A stretch of 64,000 bases of DNA from Sphingomonas sp. BAUL-RG-20F-R05-02 (GCF_022662305.1 NZ_JAKNQH010000008.1:62001-126000), one strand, 5' to 3'; shown: positions 1 through 11,557, counted from the stretch's first letter. The notes: generated by a model not told the origin, from the sequence alone. Translations and numbers: made by a program.

Positions 1-468
1 CTCACCCGGCCGAGCGCGCCGATCACCTGGGGCGGCGTCGGCACCGACGCGCAGCATGCGGTGTTCCAGTTGCTCCACCAGGGCACGCACCTCGTGCCGG
101 TCGAGTTCGTCGCGGTGATCGAGCCGGGCGATACGCTGTCCGAGGATCACCACCGCCAGTTGCTGCTCAATGCGTTTGCGCAGGGTGCCGCGCTGATGGC
201 GGGGCGCGACAATGCCGACAAGGCGCGCGCCTATTCAGGCGACCGGCCGTCGTCGACGATCCTGCTCGACACGCTCGATGCACGCACGCTCGGCGCGCTG
301 ATCGCCTTCTACGAACACCGCACGTTCGTCAGCGGCGTGCTGATCGGCATCAACTCGTTCGATCAGTTCGGCGTGGAGCTGGGCAAGGAAATGGCCAAGG
401 CGGCGGACGCGGGCGGCCAGGAGTTCGATGTCTCCACAACCGACCTCATCAAACGCGCATTCGGATGA
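1..468 (+). CDS. pgi: Glucose-6-phosphate isomerase, C-terminal part
   Basis: This is the last 155 codons of phosphoglucose isomerase, which interconverts glucose 6-phosphate and fructose 6-phosphate in the cytoplasm. The frame is open from the first base, so the gene begins outside the window. Visible family features are WGGVGTDAQHA just before FQLLHQGTH, then EHRTFVSG and NSFDQFGVELGKEMA, which form the conserved C-terminal signature containing the active-site Lys. The ending in a TTDLIKRAF-type tail is usual for alphaproteobacterial Pgi. The next gene on this strand is gor, after a 456-base gap. Identity is secure; only the 5' part is unseen. Confidence 0.95.
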   Translation, partial: LTRPSAPITWGGVGTDAQHAVFQLLHQGTHLVPVEFVAVIEPGDTLSEDHHRQLLLNAFAQGAALMAGRDNADKARAYSGDRPSSTILLDTLDARTLGALIAFYEHRTFVSGVLIGINSFDQFGVELGKEMAKAADAGGQEFDVSTTDLIKRAFG

Positions 469-549
469 TCCGGTAGGCGGCGGGCTCACCCGGGTCCGCC
501 GCCTCCTCCTGAACAATGCGTGGCAACACCGGCGCCGCGTGACGCCGGC

Positions 550-693
550 TTATGCGCCCTGTGGAACCGGCGCGCTGGTGCCGCCGCTGGTGCGGTGCGC
601 GACCCGCATGTCATCGGTGAAGATCAGCCCGCTATTGATCCGCCAGTCGCCGATCAGCGGATTGCTGGGATCGGGAACGGTCAGATATCCGGG
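550..693 (-). other. Possible gene remnant inside the pgi-gor gap (469-924)
   Basis: The 456 bases between pgi and gor contain no convincing complete gene. On the minus strand a 47-codon open stretch between two stops reads like a natural protein C-terminus (NPLIGDWRINSGLIFTDD, then a Pro/Gly-rich end) but has no start codon, so it may be a decayed gene end. The gor-proximal part carries the AGGAG ribosome site for gor and nothing else I can identify. The remnant idea is an inference from amino-acid texture only. Confidence 0.2.
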
Positions 694-924
694 TTAGGGC
701 GTCTCTTGCGGGGTGTCCCGTGACAGCCGGCAAGCACCAGCAGACCTCACAGAACAAGAGGTGGCGTATCGACCTGATTCTGCCGACCCTTGCAGCGCTG
801 CGGGGCGCTCCCCAACTTCCGAACATGCGGGCCGTCCGGCCCTCAGCCAAGCGCTTCCATGCAGCAAAGCCGCATTGCGACAAATGCGCTTTCATGGGGT
901 TCGTGCGCGGTCTAGGAGCGCTGG

Positions 925-2274
925 ATGAGCGATAGTTACGATTATGATCTGTTCGTCATCGGCGCCGGTTCCGGCGGCACCCGTGCCTCGCGCGTCGCCG
1001 CAGCCTATGGCGCCAAGGTCGCTGTGGCGGAGGAATACCGCGTCGGCGGCACCTGCGTCATCCGCGGCTGCGTACCGAAAAAGCTGCTGATCTACGGCGC
1101 GCATTTTGCCGAGGATTTGGCGGACGCACGCCGGTTCGGCTGGAACGTGCCGAGCTGCGATTTCGACTGGAAGGTGCTGACCGACAACGTCTTCGAGGAG
1201 ATCGACCGGATCAACGGTGCGTACACCTCGACGCTGACCAACAACGGCGTGACGATCATCAACGATCGCGCGGTCGTAACCGGCCCCAACAGCCTGCGCC
1301 TAGGTGACGGGCGCGAGGTGACCGCGGCGCGCATTCTGGTCGCCACCGGTGCGACGCCTTCCGTGCCGAAGTGCCCAGGCCACGAACTCGGCATCACCTC
1401 AAACGAGGCGTTCCACCTCGAAGCCATCCCGAAGCGGATCGTCATTGCCGGTGCCGGTTATATCGCCAATGAATTCGCCGGCATCTTCCACCAGTTCGGC
1501 GCGCACGTCACGCTCATCAACCGGACCGACGTCATTTTGCGCGGTTATGACGAGCAGATCCGCGATCGGCTGCTCCAGATTTCGATGATGAAGGGGATCG
1601 ACTTCCGTTTCCACGCCGATTTCCGTGGCATCGAGAAGCAGGCCGACGGCAGCCTGCTGGTGTCGATGACCGGCCACGACCCGATCGAGACCGATTGCGT
1701 GATGTTCGCGACCGGCCGCGACCCCAACACCGAAGGTCTAGGGCTGGAGAGCGCCGGCATCACGGTCGATGCCAAGGGCGCTATCCCGGTCGACGATAGC
1801 GGACAGACCGCGTGTGCGAGCATCTACGCGATTGGCGACGTCACCAATCGCGTACAGCTCACACCCGTGGCGATCCGTGAGGGGCAGGCGTTCGCCGACA
1901 CGCTGTACGGCGGGAAGCCGACGCGGGTCGATTACGACAACATCCCCTCGGCGGTGTTCAGCCATCCCCCGATCGCAAGCGTCGGGCTTACCGAGGGGCA
2001 GGCCAAGAACAAGTTCGGCGCGGTAAAGGTCTACGCGTCGGATTTTCGGCCGATGAAGAACGTACTCGCCGGCCGCAACGAGCGCGCGCTGTACAAGATG
2101 GTGTGCGATAGCGTGACCGGGCGGATCCTCGGCCTGCACATGATCGGTCCCGACGCGCCGGAAATCCTGCAGGCGGCGGCGGTGGCGGTCAAGGCCGGCC
2201 TGACCAAGCAGGCATTCGACGACACGATCGCGCTGCACCCGACGATGGCGGAAGAACTGGTGCTGCTACGATAG
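925..2274 (+). CDS. gor: Glutathione-disulfide reductase
   Basis: Cytosolic flavoenzyme that reduces oxidised glutathione with NADPH. The N-terminal FAD-binding fold shows GAGSGG at residues 13-18, followed by the redox-active disulfide in GGTCVIRGCVPKK (Cys44 and Cys49). A second Rossmann fold (GAGYIANEFAG, near residue 178) binds NADPH, and the C-terminal dimerisation domain ends with HPTMAEELV, where the catalytic His lies. At 449 residues it has the usual family length. The start ATG follows an AGGAGCG ribosome site by six bases. It appears to be transcribed alone; the next gene is convergent. The spacing of the disulfide and HPT motif separates it from lipoamide dehydrogenase. Confidence 0.95.
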   Translation: MSDSYDYDLFVIGAGSGGTRASRVAAAYGAKVAVAEEYRVGGTCVIRGCVPKKLLIYGAHFAEDLADARRFGWNVPSCDFDWKVLTDNVFEEIDRINGAYTSTLTNNGVTIINDRAVVTGPNSLRLGDGREVTAARILVATGATPSVPKCPGHELGITSNEAFHLEAIPKRIVIAGAGYIANEFAGIFHQFGAHVTLINRTDVILRGYDEQIRDRLLQISMMKGIDFRFHADFRGIEKQADGSLLVSMTGHDPIETDCVMFATGRDPNTEGLGLESAGITVDAKGAIPVDDSGQTACASIYAIGDVTNRVQLTPVAIREGQAFADTLYGGKPTRVDYDNIPSAVFSHPPIASVGLTEGQAKNKFGAVKVYASDFRPMKNVLAGRNERALYKMVCDSVTGRILGLHMIGPDAPEILQAAAVAVKAGLTKQAFDDTIALHPTMAEELVLLR

Positions 2275-2293
2275 CCAGCCCGCCGGCCGGGCG

Positions 2294-2713
2294 TCAGTGC
2301 GCCCCGGCCGGCGTCTCCATGATCTCGGTCAGGACGCCGCCCATATCCTTGGGGTGGAGGAAGAACACCGGCGTACCGTGCGCACCGATGCGCGGCTCCC
2401 CGAGCAGGCGAACACCCCGACCCTCGAACCACGCCTTGGCAGCGGCGATGTCGGGCACTTCGTAGCAGACGTGGTGCTGCCCGCCGGCCGGGTTCTTGGC
2501 GAGAAAGCCGTGGATCGGCGATGCGTCGCCGAGCGGCTCGATCAATTCGATCTGGGTGTTGGGGGTGTCCACGAAGCAAACCTTGACGCCCTGCGCAGGC
2601 AAATCGAACGGTTCGCCGATGCGGGTGGCGCCCAATAGGTCGCGGTACAACGCCACCGATGTCGCGATCGAGGGCGTCGCTACCCCGATGTGATTAAGCC
2701 GGCCGAGCTTCAT
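2294..2713 (-). CDS. mce: Methylmalonyl-CoA epimerase
   Basis: Small vicinal-oxygen-chelate (glyoxalase-fold) metalloenzyme that epimerises (2S)- and (2R)-methylmalonyl-CoA in propionate catabolism. The 139-residue protein starts KLGRLNHIGVA, carries QIELIEPLG and GGQHHVCYEV, and ends with FLHPKDMGGVLTEI, giving the metal-ligand His/Gln/Glu pattern of the family. The chosen ATG begins this conserved core; the longer frame upstream overlaps the neighbouring secreted-protein gene and is not conserved-looking. It lies four bases downstream of that gene, so the two form an operon on the minus strand. Confidence 0.92.
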   Translation of the reverse strand: MKLGRLNHIGVATPSIATSVALYRDLLGATRIGEPFDLPAQGVKVCFVDTPNTQIELIEPLGDASPIHGFLAKNPAGGQHHVCYEVPDIAAAKAWFEGRGVRLLGEPRIGAHGTPVFFLHPKDMGGVLTEIMETPAGAH

Positions 2714-2717
2714 CGCC

Positions 2718-3257
2718 TCAATTTCCCGCATCATCGGTCTTGGGTGCCGGAACGGGCGGCGGCGGCGGTGCTGGCATCTGGCCGAACACTTGCCCGCATG
2801 CCTCCACCGTCTGGCGGATCGGCGCCTCGCTGCCCGGCCCGGTGAATACCGCGTCGACGGGAGCGTTGGCGGGGTCGATCGCGCGAATTTTGATGGTGTG
2901 GGCGTGCGCGATCGCAACCGTCAGCGTGGTGACGACACCGTCCTGCGCGGTGAAGGCGCCCCCGCCGGGGAACTCCCAGTTGGTGCCGAGCGCCGGGCCG
3001 TTATCGGCCGTCAGCGTCACCGGTCGCGGTGTCGCCCTGGCGAAGCCACCCTTGGGGATGAACTGCACCGATACGTTGTTGATGTTGCCCGCCGCCCGAT
3101 CGCACCGCACCACCAGCCGTGCGCCGCCATCGGCGGTGCGGACCGACACCGACGTCGAGCCGAGGTGCGTCGCGGGATCGATCTTGGCAATCGTGGTCCA
3201 GCCGGGCGCGGCAGCGGCGGGCACCGCGGCCGCCTGGAGCAGCAACATCAGGATCAT
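2718..3257 (-). CDS. Secreted protein of unknown function
   Basis: A 179-residue protein with a hydrophobic N-terminal signal peptide (ILMLLLQAAAVPAAAAPGW, cleavage probably near residue 18), a beta-rich central part and a Pro-rich C-terminus (PAPPPPPVPAPK). The start is fixed by a GGAGGAAAG ribosome site seven bases upstream; the longer frame would put charged residues ahead of the signal peptide. Two conserved-looking Cys are present. It is the first gene of a two-gene operon with mce. I do not recognise the family; a periplasmic location is the only supported prediction. Confidence 0.75.
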   Translation of the reverse strand: MILMLLLQAAAVPAAAAPGWTTIAKIDPATHLGSTSVSVRTADGGARLVVRCDRAAGNINNVSVQFIPKGGFARATPRPVTLTADNGPALGTNWEFPGGGAFTAQDGVVTTLTVAIAHAHTIKIRAIDPANAPVDAVFTGPGSEAPIRQTVEACGQVFGQMPAPPPPPVPAPKTDDAGN

Positions 3258-3404
3258 CTTCGCTCTTTCCTCCGGCGATGGTCGCACACGCTGGGCCAAA
3301 GCCTAGCCGCGAGACAAGCGGCGCGCAAATAGCGGCAATTCGAACGCGCCGCCACCTTGCCACGTCCCCGCCTGACCGGGCAAAGAGCCTGTCAGGAGAC
3401 CGGC

Positions 3405-5345
<1,941 letters not shown>

Positions 5346-5417
5346 CCGCGCGGGGGGATTGCGGAGCGGCGAGCGTACCGTTACGCTTTGACAATACACT
5401 GTTTGTTGGGGGACTTC

Positions 5418-7451
5418 ATGCGCTTATCGATCCTGCTCCGCTGCTCGGCGGCGGTTGCGCTCGCCGTTGCCGTTCCGATCGTCGCGGCGCCCGTCGCCAA
5501 GACCGTCTACGGCGATTTCGGGGTAGATCTCGCCGCGCGTGACACGGCAGTAAAGCCGGGCGACGACTTCTGGGCCTATGCCAACGGCAACTGGGACAAG
5601 GCGACGCCGATCCCCGCCGACAAGGCTTCCACCGGGCCGTTCGTGCTGCTGCGCGACAATGCCGAGGCAAATGTCCGCACCATCCTCGACGACATGGCAA
5701 AGGATCCGGCGAAGTACGGCGCAACCGGCCAGCAGGTCGGCGATTTCTACGCAAGCTGGATGGACGTGCCCGCTATCGAGGCAAAGGGCGCCGCGCCGCT
5801 GAAACCCTATCTCGCCAAGATCGCGGCGGCGAAGGACCGCACCGCGCTCCAGACGCTGTTCGCAAGCGTCGGCTATGCGACGCCGGTCGAGATCGGCATG
5901 ATGCCCGGCCTTGCCGATCCGACGCACTACACCGCCGTCGCAGGGCAAGGCGGGCTGGGCATGCCGCGCGACAATTACCTGCTGCCGGGCGAGAAGTACG
6001 ACGCGTTCCGCAAGGCGTACCGCGCGTACATCCAGCAGATGCTGACGATGGGCGGCATCGCCGACGCCAGCGCCAAGGCGGATGCGATCTTCGCGCTCGA
6101 GACCGCGATGGCGAAGGACCAGTGGTCTCCGGCTGAAAGCCGCGACATCGCCAAGCTGAACGACCCCGAAGATATCGCCGGCCTCACCGCCAAGGCGCCC
6201 GAGTTCGACTGGCCGCTGCTGGTCAAGACCGCCGGGTTGGAAGCATCGCCCAAGGTGCTGATGACCCAGAACACCGCGATCGCGGCGATGGGCAAGCTGT
6301 TCGCCGCCACCCCGGTATCGACGTGGCAGGATTACCTCGCCTTCCACTTCATCAGCGATCACGCGACCTACCTCACCAAGGCGTTCGACGACGCGCATTT
6401 TGCCTTCTACAGCCAGACGCTGTTCGGTGTGCCCTCGCAGCGCGAGCGTTGGCGGCGCGGCATCGCCATCACCAATGGTGCGCTCGGCGAGGCGGTGGGG
6501 CAACTCTACGTCCAGCGCTTCTACCCGCCCGCCGCCGAGCGCCAGATGAACGAGCTGATCGAGAACCTGCGCGCCTCGTATCAGGAGCGGATCTCCAAGG
6601 CGCCCTGGATGGACGAGCCGACCCGCAAGGCGGCGCTTGCCAAGCTCGCCGCGTTCGAGCCGCGCATCGGCCACCCGACCAAATATATCGATTATTCCAG
6701 CTTCAAGGTGGTCCGCGGCGATCTGCTCGGCAACGTGATGCGGTCGGGCGAGTTCGAGCATCAGTTGGAGCTGTCGCGCTTTCCGAAGCCGGTCGATCGC
6801 AGCTTGTGGGGCATGACCCCGCAGACGGTGAACGCCTATTACAGCCCGCTCGCCAACCAGATCACCTTCCCCGCGGCGATCCTGCAACCGCCGTTTTTCG
6901 ACCCCAATGCCGATCCGGCGGTGAATTACGGCGCGATCGGCGCGGTGATCGGCCACGAAATGGGCCACGGCTTCGACGATCAGGGCGCGGGGTTCGGTCC
7001 TACCGGCAAGTTCGAAAACTGGTGGACGCCGACCGCCAAGGCGCAGTTCGAGAAGCGCACCGCTGCGCTCGCCGGCCAGTATGATGCGTACGAACCGGTG
7101 CCCGGCACACACATCCAGGGCAAGCTGACGCTGGGCGAGAATATCGGCGATCTCGGCGGGATCGAGGCGGCATACGGCGCGTACCAGCGCTATCTCGCCA
7201 AGCACGGTGCGACAGGCAAGATCGATGGCTTGACCAGCGACCAGCGCTTCTTCCTCGCGTTCGCGCAGGCGTGGCGCGGCAAGACGCGGCCGGATGCGCA
7301 GCGTCAGGCGCTGCTCACCGATCCGCATAGCCCGGTGTATTTCCGCACCAACGGCGTCGTCCGCAACGTCGATGCATGGTACACCGCGTTCAACGTCAAG
7401 CCCGGCGACAAGCTGTACCTGCCGCCCGCGCAGCGCGTTCACATTTGGTGA
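5418..7451 (+). CDS. M13 family zinc metallopeptidase (neprilysin-like), exported
   Basis: A 677-residue secreted endopeptidase. A signal peptide (residues 1 to about 22) is followed by the N-terminal M13 domain and the catalytic C-terminal domain with GHEMGHGFDD (HExxH at His513-His517), the third zinc-ligand region ENIGDLGG and the substrate-site NAYYSP. It ends near PPAQRVHIW, where the usual M13 C-terminal CxxW is replaced by a Cys-less sequence; many alphaproteobacterial members look like this. The ATG follows a GGGGGA ribosome site. A TTGACA lies just upstream at about 5395, but a matching -10 would collide with the ribosome site, so no promoter is called. Confidence 0.93.
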   Translation: MRLSILLRCSAAVALAVAVPIVAAPVAKTVYGDFGVDLAARDTAVKPGDDFWAYANGNWDKATPIPADKASTGPFVLLRDNAEANVRTILDDMAKDPAKYGATGQQVGDFYASWMDVPAIEAKGAAPLKPYLAKIAAAKDRTALQTLFASVGYATPVEIGMMPGLADPTHYTAVAGQGGLGMPRDNYLLPGEKYDAFRKAYRAYIQQMLTMGGIADASAKADAIFALETAMAKDQWSPAESRDIAKLNDPEDIAGLTAKAPEFDWPLLVKTAGLEASPKVLMTQNTAIAAMGKLFAATPVSTWQDYLAFHFISDHATYLTKAFDDAHFAFYSQTLFGVPSQRERWRRGIAITNGALGEAVGQLYVQRFYPPAAERQMNELIENLRASYQERISKAPWMDEPTRKAALAKLAAFEPRIGHPTKYIDYSSFKVVRGDLLGNVMRSGEFEHQLELSRFPKPVDRSLWGMTPQTVNAYYSPLANQITFPAAILQPPFFDPNADPAVNYGAIGAVIGHEMGHGFDDQGAGFGPTGKFENWWTPTAKAQFEKRTAALAGQYDAYEPVPGTHIQGKLTLGENIGDLGGIEAAYGAYQRYLAKHGATGKIDGLTSDQRFFLAFAQAWRGKTRPDAQRQALLTDPHSPVYFRTNGVVRNVDAWYTAFNVKPGDKLYLPPAQRVHIW

Positions 7452-7509
7452 CACTCGCGTCGGGGGGCGGCGAATCTCACCGCCCCTTGGCGAACGAGTC
7501 GAAGGAGCC

Positions 7510-8070
7510 TTACCCAGCCGCCCTGGCCAGAGTGTAGGCGTAGCGTGCGCGCTGCTCCGAGCCCTTCGGGTACTGGCGCAGCTGGTGCAGTTGCTCGCCG
7601 GTCAGCGTGAAGCGCCGGTACCCGTGCGACACGAGGCAATAATCCAGTACCGCCTGTAGCTGGTCGACGACGTCGTGGTATGCGGCAACGCGAAACATCT
7701 GCGTGTAGGTCGAGTTGCGGTACAGCACGCGGTCCGGCGCCACCACGTTCATCGCCGCCTGATAGCCGGCGGCGCCTCGGTAGTCGGCGCCGCCCGGGCC
7801 GGTGGTGTGTTGCAGGCCCTGCACCAGCCCGGCCAGTTGCGCACCGTTGAGCGCGGCCAGCGCGTGCGCCGTTCCCGGCTTCATGCTCACCTCCAGGCCA
7901 TAGGTCTGGTTTGCGCACGTCAGCGCATCATGCTGATAGTCGGCAAACGACACGCCGGGTTTGGTCCAGCTGACATTGTCGGGCTTGCGCTTGGCCTCGG
8001 CGGGGCGCGCCGTGATGGTCACGGCGGTGACGAGCAGGGCACCGGCTACAAGCAGACGAACCAATGGCAT
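7510..8070 (-). CDS. Exported protein of unknown function
   Basis: A 186-residue protein with a clear signal peptide (residues 1 to about 26, ending in RPAEAK), then an alpha-helical domain with two Cys (TCANQTYG and LDYCLVSHGY) that could form a disulfide. The start is chosen because GGAG lies eight bases upstream of the ATG at 8070; a second ATG five codons earlier is possible. It converges with the M13 peptidase gene. The YCLVSHGYRRF ending recalls small periplasmic proteins common in sphingomonads, but I cannot name a function. Confidence 0.75.
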   Translation of the reverse strand: MPLVRLLVAGALLVTAVTITARPAEAKRKPDNVSWTKPGVSFADYQHDALTCANQTYGLEVSMKPGTAHALAALNGAQLAGLVQGLQHTTGPGGADYRGAAGYQAAMNVVAPDRVLYRNSTYTQMFRVAAYHDVVDQLQAVLDYCLVSHGYRRFTLTGEQLHQLRQYPKGSEQRARYAYTLARAAG

Positions 8071-8192
8071 CGCATGTCGCTCCAACTATGCCCGCGCAGG
8101 TTCAGACTTCCGGCGCGAGCCGTTTCGCAGAGGGTATATCAGGCTAAAACGCCGCCGATGCGGTATCGTTCAACCGCGGGTATTGCACCGCC

Positions 8193-8493
8193 TTAGCCGA
8201 TCAGGCTGACCCGCCCGCCGGCGTGCCGTTCCAGCCGCGCCGCCAGTTCCAGCTCCAGCAGCACCGTCTGGACAACCATCGGCGCCGCGCCGGACTGGCG
8301 GATCAGTTCGTCGACGGCGACCGGCACCGGGCCGAGCAGCCCGGAGATGCGATCGCGTTCGGCCGCGCTGGCATCCTGCGGCGGCGGTCCCGCGAAACGC
8401 GCGATCGGTGAACGCACCCGCCGCGCGTCGATCGGACGGATCGCCTCGATGATATCGGCGGCGGACTGGATCAGCGTCGCACCTTCGCGGATC
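8193..8493 (-). pseudogene. dprA: dprA, C-terminal fragment left of the prophage
   Basis: The last 98 codons of dprA, starting [17 protein letters not shown] (end of the Rossmann-like domain) and ending with the winged-helix domain ([26 protein letters not shown]). The N-terminal 263 codons are 34 kb away at 42646-43434. An open frame does continue through the junction to an ATG at 8564, but it would need a promoter antisense to the phage integrase, so translation is doubtful. Precise excision of the prophage would rejoin the parts into a 361-residue DprA with no base lost. Confidence 0.93.
8489..8493. other. attL: attL core, GGATC
   Basis: The five bases GGATC occur at this junction and again at 42645-42649. 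To the left the sequence continues dprA; to the right the phage half-site CAGCAAATACGGTTGCACCACGG begins. Reading dprA from the right flank through the core into this left flank restores the conserved GCNGLIREGA motif, which proves the breakpoint to within the core. Confidence 0.93.
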
Positions 8494-8505
8494 CAGCAAA
8501 TACGG

Positions 8506-8536
8506 TTGCACCACGGGTTCGCAGACGCTTTATGCT
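8506..8536 (+). promoter_or_regulatory. Possible integrase promoter within the att arm
   Basis: TTGCAC (8506-8511) lies inside the attP arm, and TATGCT (8531-8536, four of six consensus bases) lies 19 bases later; the integrase ATG at 8545 is eight bases beyond and has no ribosome site, which suggests a leaderless transcript. All of this is on the phage side of the core, so it would be kept in both integrated and excised forms. The match is weak and this is an inference. Confidence 0.3.
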
Positions 8537-8544
8537 GCCCAGCT

Positions 8545-10323
8545 ATGACCCTTCCTGCCTTCATTTACGCCCGATACAGCGCTGCCGAACAGGGGCGCGG
8601 CACCTCACTAGTGCGCCAGTTCGAGAAGGGTCGAGATTACGCGCAGCTTAAGGGCTGGCTTGTCGATCCAGACCGGGAAATATCCGACAAAGGACGTTCC
8701 GCATTCCACGGCGCAAACAGGTCCGAGGGTGGAGCGCTTTACGAATTCGAGCGGCAGGTTGAGAAAGGCTTCTACCGGAACGGCGCGGTGTTCGTTTGTG
8801 AGCACTTCGACCGCATCAGTCGAATGGGCTGGGAAGAGGTTCACGCCTTTCTAAAGCTATGCGTCAGCAACGGTGTCAGCGTCGCGACGATAGAGGGCGA
8901 CCGTTACTATCCTGCCGGTCAGCGCATCGACGGCGGCACCATCATGGAATTGGTGTTCAAAGCGGAGGGCGCGCGCGAGGAGAGCGACAAAAAGAGCAAG
9001 CGCGGTCTCTACAATTGGTCGAAGAAGGTAGAGGCCATCCAGAACGGCGATAGCGCAGCCAAAATCGGCTTGGCACCCGGTTGGATGGATCGCGACCCGA
9101 AGACCAACGAGCCGGTGCTAAACGACCATCGCACGAAAGTCCTCCGCGAGATATTCGACCTCTATATCGACGGACACGGCTTGCCCTCGATCGTGCAGGT
9201 ATTGAACGACCGCAAGGAGCCAAGCTGGTCCATTGGCGGACGTGCAAAGGGCAATGGTTGGAATACTGCCTACCTGCACAAGCTGCTCACCAACCGCGCC
9301 GTGCTTGGTGAATACGTACCGATGTCGCGCACGCATGGCGGGATTGTGGAAACAGCAAAGGGCCTTCGTGTCGCAAATCACTATCCGCAGGCCATACCTG
9401 CTGAGGTGTTTGAAAAGGTCGAGGCGGTACGAAAGCTGCGTCGGTTTAGCGGTGGACCAGCCGAGGCAAACGTCAGCAATCTATTCTCAGGGTCCGCCTT
9501 CTGCACTTGCGGCGCGCCCATGTATTTTCAAAGCCAACAGAAGGCGGGACGGTCCACCAACCATAAAAGTCGGATCGACGGCCGCAAACTCACCTACACT
9601 AGTGGGGTCAATCGCAGCTACCTCAAGTGCAACAATAACCGTCGCAAGCATAAATGCGGCAACGGCATCAATTTCCGCTACGAGCACTTGGAACCGGCCA
9701 TCTTGGATGCGGTACTCGCTGTGGCGATTGACGATAAGAAATTCGCCATACCCGACCAGATAGCCGCCCTTAGTGCGAACATAGCTGAGTTGGAGCGGAT
9801 GATCGAAAACAAGCGCCACAATCTAACGTCGATTGTCGATGCGCTCGCGGAGCAGTTCATCAAAGCGCTGGCCGTCAAAGCAGCGCAGATTGAAGCCGAG
9901 ATTGACGAGGACGAGATCAAGCTACGTGAGATGCGCGACGACTATGCGCGTCAACGTGGTGGTGCAAACCCGATTGAACATCTGGCCCGAGTGCTTGAGG
10001 TCAAGGAGAGCATCAACAGTGAGGATAAGCATGCGCGATACAGCGCGAGGGTCCGGGTCAAGCAGGCGCTCTCGTTCCTCACTCGATCAGTCTTTGACGC
10101 CGATGGCGCGGTAACGGTCATGCTCCAGAACGGCCTCATGGCTTGGCGCTTCGATCGCAACGGCAACCAAATCGCTGCGCCAGTGGACTTGCGCAACCGC
10201 TTGGACCTTCATCGCGGCCTACCGGGCAATCCGCAGATGATTGCAGACGTGCGCAACCGTATGGAGCAGCCAGATCGACCAAAAGTCGATCCATCCGAGC
10301 AGAAATGGAAATACGGCGGCTGA
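8545..10323 (+). CDS. int: Large serine recombinase (prophage integrase)
   Basis: A 592-residue site-specific recombinase expected to integrate and excise the prophage at dprA. The N-terminal resolvase domain begins [10 protein letters not shown] with catalytic Ser12; the recombinase domain follows ([22 protein letters not shown] region near residue 210); a zinc ribbon has Cys320, Cys322, Cys362 and Cys371; a helical, probably coiled-coil segment (residues about 410-480) follows and a C-terminal tail. The ATG at 8545 starts the resolvase fold; the longer upstream frame runs through the attachment site and dprA and is not real. It sits 51 bases from the att core, the usual arrangement for serine-integrase phages. 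A separate excision factor was not recognised. Confidence 0.93.
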   Translation: MTLPAFIYARYSAAEQGRGTSLVRQFEKGRDYAQLKGWLVDPDREISDKGRSAFHGANRSEGGALYEFERQVEKGFYRNGAVFVCEHFDRISRMGWEEVHAFLKLCVSNGVSVATIEGDRYYPAGQRIDGGTIMELVFKAEGAREESDKKSKRGLYNWSKKVEAIQNGDSAAKIGLAPGWMDRDPKTNEPVLNDHRTKVLREIFDLYIDGHGLPSIVQVLNDRKEPSWSIGGRAKGNGWNTAYLHKLLTNRAVLGEYVPMSRTHGGIVETAKGLRVANHYPQAIPAEVFEKVEAVRKLRRFSGGPAEANVSNLFSGSAFCTCGAPMYFQSQQKAGRSTNHKSRIDGRKLTYTSGVNRSYLKCNNNRRKHKCGNGINFRYEHLEPAILDAVLAVAIDDKKFAIPDQIAALSANIAELERMIENKRHNLTSIVDALAEQFIKALAVKAAQIEAEIDEDEIKLREMRDDYARQRGGANPIEHLARVLEVKESINSEDKHARYSARVRVKQALSFLTRSVFDADGAVTVMLQNGLMAWRFDRNGNQIAAPVDLRNRLDLHRGLPGNPQMIADVRNRMEQPDRPKVDPSEQKWKYGG

Positions 10324-10407
10324 GAGCGTCTGTGAGGACCAGACAGGAAGAGCGCACCCAGCAAGCGCGCTCCTCGTGTGTGGCTCCCTGTGGCCCCTGC
10401 TAGGGCG

Positions 10408-10599
10408 TCAGTGGCGCGGTAACTCGACTACGTTGTCCTCGTGGCCGACCTCAATGCGGAAGTGCGTGTTGTAGCGCTCGCAGTAGCAGCGCACGCCTTC
10501 GATCGTCACCGCAAACTGATCGTCTTCGTACTTTGCATCATAATCGAAGTTGTTGATTGCGAAGTCTGCGATTGCGTTCAACTCGATCTGCGTAAGCAT
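10408..10599 (-). CDS. Small acidic phage protein, unknown
   Basis: A 63-residue protein starting MLTQIELNAIADFA, rich in acidic and aromatic residues, with RCYCERYNTHFRIEV near the end that may form a beta-hairpin. AGGAGC lies seven bases before the chosen ATG, which favours it over an ATG eight codons upstream. It converges with the integrase gene. No family is recognised; the position next to int would suit a recombination directionality factor, but it is acidic where such factors are usually basic. Confidence 0.6.
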   Translation of the reverse strand: MLTQIELNAIADFAINNFDYDAKYEDDQFAVTIEGVRCYCERYNTHFRIEVGHEDNVVELPRH

Positions 10600-10759
10600 G
10601 TGTCGGCTCCTTGTGTCCGACACTCGATCAATACTCTCCTATTCAGAAGAGCAACCAGAAAATCACCTACTCGCCATTCTTCTATTCGGACCACCTTTCC
10701 ATTTGCTCTGTCACCAGAATGACGCTTGATACCTTTGTGGCACAAAAAGGAGTAGCCAC

Positions 10760-11119
10760 ATGGAATGGAAAGCAATGCTCGGCCCGGTAGCGCTGGAGCA
10801 GCTACAGGCAAATCATCGGGAGCAAGAACCGCTCAAAGGCACCAAGCGTAAGATCGACTTCCTGCCTGTCTGCAAACTATTTTTGCTGTGGGCGAGCGCG
10901 ACGTGGTTGGTCACGGAACTTGACGAGGACGGCTTAGCGTTCGGGCTGGCCGACATTGGTCATGGTACACCAGAACTCGGCTACTTCTCGCTCGATGAGA
11001 TATGGGAGGTAGTTGGGCCGGGTGGTCTGCGCGTGGAGCGCGACATACACTGGCAGGCCAAAAAGCCCCTAAGCCAGTATGCAACCGAAAGCCGTCGATC
11101 GGGGTACATCAAGGCATAG
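10760..11119 (+). CDS. DUF2958 family protein
   Basis: A 119-residue protein matching the DUF2958 pattern: PVCKLFLLWASATWLVTEL, then AFGLADIGHGTPELGYFS, VERDIHW and KPLSQYA. This family is common on plasmids, integrative elements and phages, and its function is unknown. AAGGAG lies eight bases upstream of the ATG. The gene is monocistronic, followed by a stem-loop. The family call is from memory of the conserved aromatic and ELGY motifs; no search was possible. Confidence 0.75.
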   Translation: MEWKAMLGPVALEQLQANHREQEPLKGTKRKIDFLPVCKLFLLWASATWLVTELDEDGLAFGLADIGHGTPELGYFSLDEIWEVVGPGGLRVERDIHWQAKKPLSQYATESRRSGYIKA

Positions 11120-11133
11120 CGCCTGAATAAATA

Positions 11134-11170
11134 GAAACGGCAGGACATTATTTACCCTGCGGTTTCTCCT
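11134..11170 (+). terminator. Stem-loop after the DUF2958 gene
   Basis: GAAACGGCAGG and CCTGCGGTTTC form an 11-bp stem with one mismatch around an 11-base AT-rich loop, followed by TCCTTG. It lies between convergent genes and could stop transcription from both sides. Confidence 0.5.
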
Positions 11171-11233
11171 TGCAATACGGTTGGGAGCCGGTGGTTTGGT
11201 CATTTCCACCGGCGTACACTTCGGCGAAAAGCG

Positions 11234-11557
11234 TTAGAAAGGACCTTGTTTGCGCAACGCTGCTTTTCGCTTGGCTTGCTCCAACTCTCGCGCCCGGGTG
11301 GCGAGCCTCAGCTTCTCCTCATGCTTTTTATTATTTTCGACAATGCCGTAGATCACTGCGACTGGGATAATAGCACAACAAATCCACATAAGAACATCGC
11401 CACTATCGTAGCCAGTAACTGAGCCAAGCGCAGCCACGCCAACGGTGACGGCTATGATCCCGACTATCGTGCCAAGGATAATTCCCACGATGCCGATAAA
11501 TCGCGAAGCACCTAGCATGAGGATAGCGGCGATGACGAGCAGTAGGAATACGATCAT
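11234..11557 (-). CDS. Small membrane protein, unknown
   Basis: A 107-residue protein with about three membrane segments: residues 1-17, 21-44 and 56-72, followed by a basic/acidic helical tail (NNKKHEEKLRLATRARELEQ) likely to be cytoplasmic. It is 14 bases downstream of the unknown gene at 11572-12048 on the same strand and so is probably cotranscribed with it. No family recognised; small membrane proteins at this position are often phage accessory genes. Confidence 0.65.
   Translation of the reverse strand: MIVFLLLVIAAILMLGASRFIGIVGIILGTIVGIIAVTVGVAALGSVTGYDSGDVLMWICCAIIPVAVIYGIVENNKKHEEKLRLATRARELEQAKRKAALRKQGPF

Noticed and set aside
5388..5417. TTGACA before the M13 peptidase as a promoter
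   Set aside because: A -10 at normal spacing would fall on the ribosome site and none is recognisable.
5424..7454. 676-codon minus-strand open frame opposite the M13 peptidase
   Set aside because: Same antisense artefact of high third-position GC.
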